12,085 nucleotides of DNA from an uncultured Clostridia bacterium (GTDB lineage Bacteria; Bacillota; Clostridia; TANB77; CAG-508): NCBI GenBank assembly GCA_934183045.1, contig CAKPRW010000047.1, positions 1 through 12,085 of the forward strand, in the 5' to 3' direction. Positions within the stretch are counted from its first letter, which is position 1. Every line of letters begins with the position of its first letter. The translations under genes and the position numbers were made by a program. Below, piece by piece: positions 1 through 6,275 of this stretch. The notes beneath the pieces are model-generated. The model was not told where the DNA came from. It did not search any database and saw nothing but the letters and a program-made list of their open reading frames with translations.

Positions 1-327
1 ACCTGGAGGTGTATATAATCCTCTTCTATACGATTCTACTAATTCTTTAGAATATAATTCTTTCTTTGTATTTTCCCATTCACCAATTGAGTTCTCGATT
101 ATTCTATCATCATAAATTGGTTTAGCTTCTGGTAAAATTGCAAACAATGTCTGTTTTGTTCTTTTTAAGGGCGAACAATATATGATATCAAAATTTTTAT
201 CGATACTTTCTCCTAATTTCTGAGCAGCATTTATTCCTTCTGTTGTTAAACTACAATCAACTCTTCCAGCCCAAATCCCATCTCTATTATATTCTGATTC
301 CGCATGTCTTATAAATGTTATATTCAT
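1..327 (-). CDS. Histidine phosphatase family protein (phosphoglycerate mutase-like), N-terminal part
   Basis: The gene runs off the left edge; 109 codons are visible. It begins MNITFIRHAESEYNRDG, where RHAES is the RHG-type signature of the histidine phosphatase superfamily and His8 is the expected phosphohistidine nucleophile. Further family features follow: WAGRVDCSLTTEG near residues 19-31, YCSPLKRTKQT near 50-60 (the second conserved Arg region), and IIENSIGEWE near 75-84 (the acidic general-acid region). The protein is probably a cytoplasmic phosphomonoesterase, but members range from sugar-phosphate phosphatases to cobalamin-pathway and mutase enzymes, so no substrate can be given. The ATG start is supported by AAGGAAG just upstream. 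The gene is separated from the GH144 gene upstream by a terminator and has its own candidate promoter. Confidence 0.9.
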   Translation of the reverse strand, partial: MNITFIRHAESEYNRDGIWAGRVDCSLTTEGINAAQKLGESIDKNFDIIYCSPLKRTKQTLFAILPEAKPIYDDRIIENSIGEWENTKKELYSKELVESYRRGLYTPPG

Positions 328-358
328 TTTATTCTTCCTTTCAGATTTAATTTTCGCC

Positions 359-379
359 GTTGCTATTCAGAATAACAAC
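359..379. repeat. Imperfect inverted repeat in phosphatase leader (possible operator or hairpin)
   Basis: Arms GTTGCTATTC (359-368) and GAATAACAAC (370-379) pair at 9 of 10 positions around a single central base. The repeat sits just downstream of the predicted transcription start of the phosphatase gene and about 30 bases before its start codon. That position suits a repressor site. A single-base loop is poor for an RNA hairpin, so a DNA operator is the more natural reading. No regulator is identifiable here. Confidence 0.35.
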
Positions 380-386
380 CTTGTGA

Positions 387-414
387 AATATACTTTGTAT
401 TAGCATAATAACAA
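387..414 (-). promoter_or_regulatory. Candidate promoter for the phosphatase gene
   Basis: On the minus strand TTGTTA (409-414) and TATATT (387-392) are separated by 16 bases, a fair sigma-A type match. It would start transcription near 380, giving a leader of about 50 nt that contains the inverted repeat at 359-379. In such AT-rich DNA chance matches are common. Confidence 0.4.
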
Positions 415-593
415 TTTTTATTTCTACCTTCATTTTGTAAATTTTTCTAAAAAAATATATATTTGTATATTATCATATATTAGTATTTTTAACAATCCTT
501 TAAGTATACTAATTTTTATGTTGTTTATGGTTTTGAAATTTTGCTTTTTGTATTATTTTCATTCTACTAACTTAGATCATCTAAATGAAGAAC

Positions 594-632
594 AAAAAAA
601 CTTCAAGTGTCAAAATTTAGACACTTGAAGTT
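594..632 (-). terminator. Intrinsic terminator of the GH144 gene
   Basis: A perfect 13-bp stem pairs 599-611 with 620-632 around an 8-base loop. On the minus strand the stem is followed directly by a run of T (594-600 on the plus strand is all A). It lies about 30 bases after the GH144 stop codon. On the plus strand the T-run comes only after several extra bases, so the minus-strand direction is favoured. Confidence 0.85.
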
Positions 633-662
633 AAATTGTCTTTTTTCTATATTATTATGATA

Positions 663-1913
663 TTAGTTTTTAACCATTTCTTTCTTACTGTTTTTTGTTT
701 CTGATATATTTAAAATGTCTAAGCCTATTTTTATATAGTTATTTTTCATAAAATACTTCCAAATATTCCCGCTCAGGAAATTTTCTATCATAGTCATTGA
801 AGTACCTTTATCTATACCAATACATTCAGTAGAAAACCATGGTGTAGTTCCTTCTAAATTATAAGAATCTTTAAATCCATATTTACACCATAACTTTGGA
901 AAATTATTATAAAAATATTCCATTGCTTGTATACTTTCTTTTGGTGTGAACACTATCGAGCCAATTGGCCCGCAAGGAGGAATTGTTCCATCATTTTCGT
1001 TTTCTATATCAGCCATGCAAGGTTTTGCACCATATCCACCTTTATATCCATCAGGCCCAACACATGCTGTTAACCCCCATGAATTTTCATTAAAAGTTTT
1101 AAATTTGTCTTTGTTATCAATACAATATTCTCTATTTGCCTTTGTTGCTTTTATTGAATTTTCAAACCAATTTATTCCATCTTTATCTGTCCTATTTCTA
1201 AAGTCAATCCAAACGTGTGAAAATTGATATGTAAAAAGTGTTCCACAATATGTATAAATTATATCTTGTATTTCTTTATAGTCACCACGTGGTTTATCTA
1301 TTTTGTCATACATTGTTTTATTAATTGGATAAGTTGGAGATGCAACACCTAAAACATACAACATTAGTTGTTCTGCATACATGTCCCATTTTCCCCAAAA
1401 GCCCTTTTCTGGCGAATATCCCATATAAAATTGATCGGTTTCAGGATTTCTATACCATTGCCAATTAATATTTTCATATAATTTTTGTGCTTTTTTCTTA
1501 ACTTCTCCTCCAAAATATTCCCCACAAGTAATCGCTCCACTAATAAATATTGCTGTATCTATTATTGATATTTCACAATTCCATTCTCTTTTTCCTGTTT
1601 TCATATTAACAAAATGATAAAAGAATCCATTTTTCCCCTCTACGTTTTCTAAAAATGTATCTAAAGTTCTATTAGCTCTATCATATGCTTTGTTAAAACT
1701 TATCCATTTCCTTTCAGTTCCAATTACTAATGCTGCCAACCCATATCCAACAGATGCAATACTTGCTATATCGTCTGCTAATACTGTTTTATCTCTTATA
1801 AGCCCATATCCTAAACTTTTTTTGTCTGTATTAGCTTCTTTAATAAAAAATAAATAACTTCCTTTTAATTCTTTTAAAATCAATTTTTCCCCATGCTTTT
1901 GAAAAAACCTCAT
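663..1913 (-). CDS. GH144-like beta-1,2-glucanase (PF10091 glycoamylase-like domain)
   Basis: The 416-residue protein spans a full glycoamylase-like (PF10091) alpha/alpha barrel domain, the domain of GH144 endo-beta-1,2-glucanases and related to the GH189 cyclisation domain of cyclic beta-1,2-glucan synthases. Visible family motifs in order: ASIASVGYGLAALVIG (50-65), GFFYHFVNMKTG (96-107), WNCEISIIDTA (111-121) with acidic residues of the active-site cleft, WDMYAEQLMLYVLGVASPT (176-194), HVWIDFR (233-239), WGLTACVGPDGY (279-290), NDGTIPP (307-313), and GIDKGTSMTMIENF (366-379). No signal peptide or membrane segment is present, so it is probably cytoplasmic; many characterised GH144 enzymes are exported. 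It starts at ATG 1913 behind AAGAGGTGA. Its divergent neighbour is a GH3 beta-glucosidase, as in known sophoro-oligosaccharide pathways. Activity on another beta-glucan cannot be excluded. Confidence 0.85.
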   Translation of the reverse strand: MRFFQKHGEKLILKELKGSYLFFIKEANTDKKSLGYGLIRDKTVLADDIASIASVGYGLAALVIGTERKWISFNKAYDRANRTLDTFLENVEGKNGFFYHFVNMKTGKREWNCEISIIDTAIFISGAITCGEYFGGEVKKKAQKLYENINWQWYRNPETDQFYMGYSPEKGFWGKWDMYAEQLMLYVLGVASPTYPINKTMYDKIDKPRGDYKEIQDIIYTYCGTLFTYQFSHVWIDFRNRTDKDGINWFENSIKATKANREYCIDNKDKFKTFNENSWGLTACVGPDGYKGGYGAKPCMADIENENDGTIPPCGPIGSIVFTPKESIQAMEYFYNNFPKLWCKYGFKDSYNLEGTTPWFSTECIGIDKGTSMTMIENFLSGNIWKYFMKNNYIKIGLDILNISETKNSKKEMVKN

Positions 1914-1933
1914 TCATTTCACCTCTTAAGACA

Positions 1934-1962
1934 ATTATATTAGGTTATATTTAGAAATTCAA
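1934..1962 (-). promoter_or_regulatory. Promoter of the GH144 gene
   Basis: On the minus strand TTGAAT (1957-1962) and a perfect TATAAT (1934-1939) are separated by exactly 17 bases. The predicted start, about 7 bases further on, leaves a short leader ending in the AAGAGGTGA ribosome binding site. It stands back to back with the GH3 promoter in a 161-base divergent region. Confidence 0.7.
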
Positions 1963-1990
1963 TGGAAAAATATTCTTAGATTATTACTTG

Positions 1991-2020
1991 TTTATAGATC
2001 TATTATTAATCTTTTATAAT
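1991..2020 (+). promoter_or_regulatory. Candidate promoter of the GH3 gene
   Basis: TATAAT at 2015-2020 is preceded, 18 bases upstream, by a weak -35 TTTATA (1991-1996). A perfect 10-base palindrome ATAGATCTAT (1994-2003) overlaps the -35 and spacer and could be a regulator site. The leader would be about 45-50 nt, ending in TGGAGG four bases before the ATG. Confidence 0.45.
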
Positions 2021-2074
2021 ACATATTTTATTTTTGTTAGTAAATAATATAAATGTCTATATGTTGGAGGTTTT

Positions 2075-4295
2075 ATGAAAAAAGAAAAATTATTAGATCT
2101 TTTATCTCAAATGACACTAGAAGAAAAAATTGGTCAATTAGTTCAAACAAAAGGTGAACTATTTTTAAATACAGAAAATATTATCACAGGTCCACAAGAT
2201 AATTTATATTATTCAGATGAACAATTGTATCAGGTTGGATCTATCTTGAATTTGTCTGGAAGTCAAAATGTTAAAAAGGTTCAGGATTTATATCTATCTA
2301 AAAATAGACTTGGTATACCATTGCTTTTTACAGGAGATGTTATAAATGGCTATAAAACTATTTTTCCTATTCCTTTATTACAGGGTTGTTCTTGGGATTT
2401 AGATTTAGTTTATAATTGTGCATTTATTTCTTCTAAAGAAGCTGGATATGCAGGAATTCAAGCTAATTTCTCTCCTATGGTTGATTTAGTACGTGATAGT
2501 AGATGGGGACGTGTTCTAGAATCTATTGGTGGCGAAGATGTACTTCTTTCTTCTTTATATGCTAAAAAAATTATAGAAGCACATCATTCTAATAATATGG
2601 GTACATGTGCAAAACATTTTATTGGATATGGTGCTGTTGAAGGTGGAAAAGAATATAATTTTGTAGATATGTCTAAGCGTGAATTATTGCAATACTATCT
2701 CCCATCTTTTAAGGCTTGTATTGATTCTGGTGTTGATATGATAATGCCATCATTTTCTACCTTTAATGGTATACCTTGTACCGTCAATTCTTGGCTCTTA
2801 AAAGATCTTTTAAGAAATTATTTGAAATTTAATGGTGTAATTATCTCTGATTATTCCTCAATTGTCGAAACAATTGCCCATAGTTATTCTACTGATAAAA
2901 AAGATGCCGCCAAAAAGGCTATAAAATCTACTGTTGATATTGATATGATGACAGATTGTTATCTATTGAATCTTAAAGATTTGGTTCTTTCTAGCATAAT
3001 ACCTATGAATTATTTAGATGATAGTGTTTTTAGAGTATTAAATTTTAAAAATAAATTAGGACTTTTTGAAAATCCTTATGGCAATACTAATTCCAATAAA
3101 GAAAAAAGCTTTATATTATCTAAAGATAATTTAGAACTTGCTAGAAAATATACTTCAGAAAGTTTGGTATTGTTAGAAAATAAAGATAATATTTTACCTT
3201 TGAATAAAAATAGTAAAATTGCATTAATAGGACCATATTCTGATAATGTTAATATATCTGGTTCATGGTCTATTTATAATAAAAATAAAGATAAAACTAT
3301 TACTGTTAAACAAGGGCTCTTAGATTATTTAGAGCTAGATGATATTCCTTGTTCAAATGGTTGTCCTGTTTTGCCAGAGGATGAACTTAATACTATTTTA
3401 TCAATGGAGGGAATTGCCCCTATTTCATATAAAAATAAATCTGTATATAAAGAAATACAAGAAGCAATTTCAATTGCTCAAAAAGCAGATATTATAATTT
3501 TGGCAATTGGCGAGCATTATAAACAATCAGGAGAAGGTGCTTCTCGTTCTAATATAGAAATTCCAAAAATCCAACAAGATTTATTAGATGCTCTTTATAC
3601 TTTAAAAAAGCCAATCGTTGCACTTGTATTTAGTGGTAGACCTTTAGCCTTAAAGTCAATAGTAAATAAAGTTTCAGCTTTGTTATGGGTTGGATTTCCT
3701 GGAACAGAAGGCGGACATGCAATATGTGATTTATTATTTGGAAGAACAAATCCCTCTCGGTAAATTAAATATGACATTTCCTCAAACAACCGGCCAGTGC
3801 CCCATATATTACAATCATTATTCATCAGGCAGACCATCAATATCATCTAATTATCGTTTTACATCTAGATATCAAGATATTGCAGATGAGCCTCTTTATC
3901 CTTTTGGTTATGGATTATCTTACTCAAAATTTGAGTATTCAAATTTGTCTCTTAATAAAACAATTATTACATCAAAACAGAATGATTCTATTAATGTATC
4001 TGTTACTATAAAAAATAATTCTTCTATTCCTGGCTTTGAAATTGTTCAACTTTATATTCAAGACCTATTTGGAACTGTAGTTAGACCAGTCAAAGAATTA
4101 AAGGATTTTCAAAAAGTGTTTTTTAGAGAATATGAAGAAAAGACAATATCTTTTTTAATTAATTTAGAAATGTTAAAATTTTTTAATAATGATTTAAAAT
4201 ATATTGCTGAACCAGGTGAATTTAAGGTTTATGTCGGAAAAAATTCTGTTCAAAATCTACAAGCATCATTTTATTATAAAAATAATTGCAGTTAG
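2075..4295 (+). CDS. GH3 beta-glucosidase, interrupted by a +1 frameshift at CGG
   Basis: Read through the shift, this is a 739-residue glycoside hydrolase family 3 enzyme with the usual three parts. The TIM-barrel domain (about 10-330) has RDSRWGR (140-146), KHF (180-182), and the nucleophile Asp259 in ISDY. The alpha/beta sandwich domain (about 360-600) has SGEGASR (485-491), with Glu487 the likely acid/base. A fibronectin III-like domain (PF14310) covers about 652-722. There is no signal peptide, so it should act in the cytosol, releasing glucose from oligosaccharides; the divergent GH144 gene suggests beta-1,2-linked substrates. The start follows TGGAGG. The zero frame ends at 3763 with NPSR-stop, whereas the family pattern NPSGKL-TFP continues perfectly one base further on. 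The gap is a single extra C at 3758, inside the codon CGG. It could be a recent mutation, a sequence error or recoding; nothing else in the gene is decayed. Confidence 0.88.
3752..3764 (+). other. +1 frameshift site in GH3 (TCT C GGT AAA)
   Basis: The zero frame reads CCC TCT CGG TAA, ending translation. Skipping C3758 reads CCC TCT GGT AAA TTA, restoring Pro-Ser-Gly-Lys-Leu, a conserved GH3 segment. The site is not a homopolymer. The hungry-codon arrangement, a CGG followed at once by a stop, matches the second site at 7081-7083. Confidence 0.85.
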
Positions 4296-4344
4296 AATAA
4301 AATTTATAGTCAAAATATAAATATCGTATCTAACTGCAATTTTT
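4278..4344. terminator. Bidirectional terminator between GH3 and the acidic-domain protein gene
   Basis: A perfect 13-bp stem pairs 4284-4296 with 4329-4341. The 32-base loop can form a further short stem (TTTATA with TATAAA). On the plus strand five T follow (4340-4344). On the minus strand a T-run follows from 4282 to 4278. The left arm overlaps the GH3 stop codon, and the element serves two convergent genes. Confidence 0.8.
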
Positions 4345-4370
4345 AAATCAATTTAATTTTTATTTAAATT

Positions 4371-6149
4371 TTAATAATCATTTTTCTTAAATAATTTGTC
4401 AAAAAATCCTTTGTTGTCATCCATATTAAAATTATTATTTGTATCTGCTCTTCTTCGTGGAGATTCTTTTCTTCTTCTAGCCTCTTTAACTTTGTTTCTT
4501 TTTCCTTTTTTGTTACTACTTTTTACTCTGTTTTTTCTAGTAGATGACCTTGGTTTAATTTCGTTATATTCTTCATCATAGTTTTGTTCATCATATTCAT
4601 ACTCATCATAATCATCGTATTCGTCTTCATAATCATTATCATAATAATCATACTCATCATCATCCTCTTCGTATTCGTCTTGGTCTGAATAATATTCGTC
4701 ATCCTCATCATCTTCTTGACTAAAATAATAATCATCATCGTCGTCATCTTCTTGTTCTATATAATAATCATCATCACTTTCATATCCACTATAGTTATCA
4801 TTGTCCTCTTGATCATTATAAAAACTATCATAATCATTATCAGTTTTATTGCTATTATCATACTTTATGGTTTCAAAACGTGGTTGTTTATTGTTGCTTG
4901 ATATACTCAGTTTGTTTTTTTCTAGAATGAAGTCTTGAATTTGATCTATTATATCTATTTCAGCAACTTTATAATCTGATAAATCCTTTTCAAATTTTTC
5001 TGTTACTTCTTGCAAAAAGACTTCATATATGTTTTTTATTCCTTCTATTCTCCAATAGTTAGAATTAACCACAGTTCCTAAGTTGACTTTTATATTTGTA
5101 ACTTCTGCTTCAAATCCTCTTTCTTTTGCTTGTATATCACGTAAATATGTCTTGTTGTATAATTCGTTATATGCTTTTTTGGTTGATTTTCCTGCTATTT
5201 CTCTTAAAATTAATTCATATAAATTGTTTATTTGATTTATATCTAGATCGAAATTCTTACAAGCTTCCTCCATCATTTTTCTATGTGCTGTAGGTCCACC
5301 AATTACAGTCATTCTTTCATTATCAAGAAAATCTATAACGTATTCTTTTTCAGCATTTAAAAAAGCTAATTTTACACTATTATCTCTTAAAAATTTCTCA
5401 TATTTTTCTAGCTTAATATTGTCACTTTCGACTTCACTTAATATTTTTTTAAATCTTTCATAAGCAGCAACATAGCATTCAGCTTCTTTTTCTGCAATTT
5501 CTATTCTGATGTCTACTGCTTTATTAATTACTTCTTTGTTGAATCCAATTCTTTCATTTTTTCCGTTTCTTAGCATTATTTCAACAATACTTCTTTTAAG
5601 ATCTTCTTTATTGCCCACAATAAATCTTTTCATGTTTTGTACGTCTTGAACAGAAACATTTTTAAATTTTTCGTTAGCATCTTTCATTGTTGAAATATAT
5701 TTTTCTTCTGAACTTCTTTTTCCTCTAGCAAACTTGTTTCTTTCTTTCTGTCTTTCTATAAAAATAACATATGTTTTTATAAATTCTTCTCTTAATTTTT
5801 TTAATTCACTATTATTTTCTTCTACTATTTTTTCTATTTTTTCTATTCTATTTTGTATTGTATTAGGATTTTCATCAAATGCATTAAATAGTTTATTTCT
5901 TTCATCTTCTAATTTTTGATTAGAAATAGATAGCTTTTCTTGTAGTTTTTGTATAGCTTGTATTTCTCTTGCTACCTCTTCAAATTTATTTATTACTTTT
6001 TCTTCTTCGGTAACCATAGTTTGATATTCTTTTAATTCTTCTACTAAATCACTAAAATTGTAAAAGTTTTCTCTTAGATTAATAGCTTTATCGAATCCAA
6101 ATAGCTTGTTTAAATATCGTTCTAAAACTATAGCACTTCTCTCATACAT
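4371..6149 (-). CDS. Coiled-coil protein with Asp/Glu/Tyr-rich tract and amphipathic C-terminus, unknown function
   Basis: I do not recognise a characterised family. The 592 residues fall into four parts. Residues 1-430 are helical and charged, with a strong coiled coil from about 38 to 135 and further helices; VIGGPTAHRKMMEEA near 283-297 looks like a structured motif. Residues 431-530 are an extreme low-complexity tract of about 34 Asp, 19 Glu and 21 Tyr. Residues 531-570 are strongly basic (RKNRVKSSNKKGKRNK and ARRRKESPRRR). The last segment, NKGFFDKLFKKNDY, resembles the C-terminal membrane-targeting helix of MinD. There is no signal peptide or transmembrane segment. This suggests a cytoplasmic, possibly membrane-associated scaffold whose acidic and basic parts could pair or bind metal or cationic partners; that is inference. 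The ATG at 6149 follows GGAGG, and the gene has its own promoter and a downstream terminator. Confidence 0.85.
   Translation of the reverse strand: MYERSAIVLERYLNKLFGFDKAINLRENFYNFSDLVEELKEYQTMVTEEEKVINKFEEVAREIQAIQKLQEKLSISNQKLEDERNKLFNAFDENPNTIQNRIEKIEKIVEENNSELKKLREEFIKTYVIFIERQKERNKFARGKRSSEEKYISTMKDANEKFKNVSVQDVQNMKRFIVGNKEDLKRSIVEIMLRNGKNERIGFNKEVINKAVDIRIEIAEKEAECYVAAYERFKKILSEVESDNIKLEKYEKFLRDNSVKLAFLNAEKEYVIDFLDNERMTVIGGPTAHRKMMEEACKNFDLDINQINNLYELILREIAGKSTKKAYNELYNKTYLRDIQAKERGFEAEVTNIKVNLGTVVNSNYWRIEGIKNIYEVFLQEVTEKFEKDLSDYKVAEIDIIDQIQDFILEKNKLSISSNNKQPRFETIKYDNSNKTDNDYDSFYNDQEDNDNYSGYESDDDYYIEQEDDDDDDYYFSQEDDEDDEYYSDQDEYEEDDDEYDYYDNDYEDEYDDYDEYEYDEQNYDEEYNEIKPRSSTRKNRVKSSNKKGKRNKVKEARRRKESPRRRADTNNNFNMDDNKGFFDKLFKKNDY
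4560..4859 (-). repeat. Low-complexity tract encoding the Asp/Glu/Tyr-rich domain
   Basis: These 300 bases encode residues 431-530 and read on the plus strand as imperfect CATCAT, TCATCT and ATAATA triplets. About three quarters of the encoded residues are Asp, Glu or Tyr, with units like DDDDYY, EYDYYDND and YDDYDEYEY. The triplets are irregular and vary between codon synonyms, so the composition appears selected at protein level rather than produced by recent slippage. Confidence 0.8.
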
Positions 6150-6182
6150 TGTAGCTAACCTCCAAATTTCTACTTTTCACAT

Positions 6183-6211
6183 ATTATATACGAAATTTGA
6201 CAAAAAGTCTA
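6183..6211 (-). promoter_or_regulatory. Promoter of the acidic-domain protein gene
   Basis: On the minus strand TAGACT (6206-6211) and a perfect TATAAT (6183-6188) are spaced by 17 bases. Transcription would start near 6176, leaving a leader of about 27 nt with the GGAGG site. I see no convincing terminator between this and the PBP stop codon at 6276, so readthrough from the PBP gene is possible. Confidence 0.6.
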
Positions 6212-6275
6212 TAAATTTTATGTATTTTACTTATATTTGATTGTTTATAAATCTATTATATATTAATTTTTATCT

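Larger units (their letters stand above)
328..662. other. Intergenic region between phosphatase and GH144 gene
   Basis: This 335-base stretch contains no plausible gene on either strand. From left to right it holds the ribosome binding site and short leader of the phosphatase gene, an imperfect inverted repeat at 359-379, a candidate promoter at 387-414, an AT-rich filler, a 13-base palindrome TTAGATCATCTAA at 572-584 with no assigned role, and the terminator of the GH144 gene at 594-632. Confidence 0.7.

Noticed and set aside
572..584. Palindrome TTAGATCATCTAA as an operator
   Set aside because: It lies downstream of a terminator-flanked region, not near a recognisable promoter or start, and short AT-rich palindromes are expected by chance.
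3752..3764. Phase variation by slippage at the frameshift sites
   Set aside because: Neither site holds a homopolymer or long simple repeat; only CTCTC and ACAC are present, too short to be typical contingency tracts.
2075..4295. GH3 gene as two separate genes
   Set aside because: The second frame lacks its own start signal; its first in-frame ATG (3690) lies inside the first frame, and the conserved SGKL motif is split across the break.
4560..4859. CRISPR-like or microsatellite repeat made of CAT/TCA triplets
   Set aside because: There is no repeat-spacer periodicity and units vary irregularly. It is a coding low-complexity tract.
4523..4901. Open frames on both strands rich in Met or Ile opposite or offset to the acidic tract
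   Set aside because: They are products of GAT/GAA/TAT triplets read in the wrong frame. They lack ribosome binding sites and family features; the Asp/Tyr frame is the real one.
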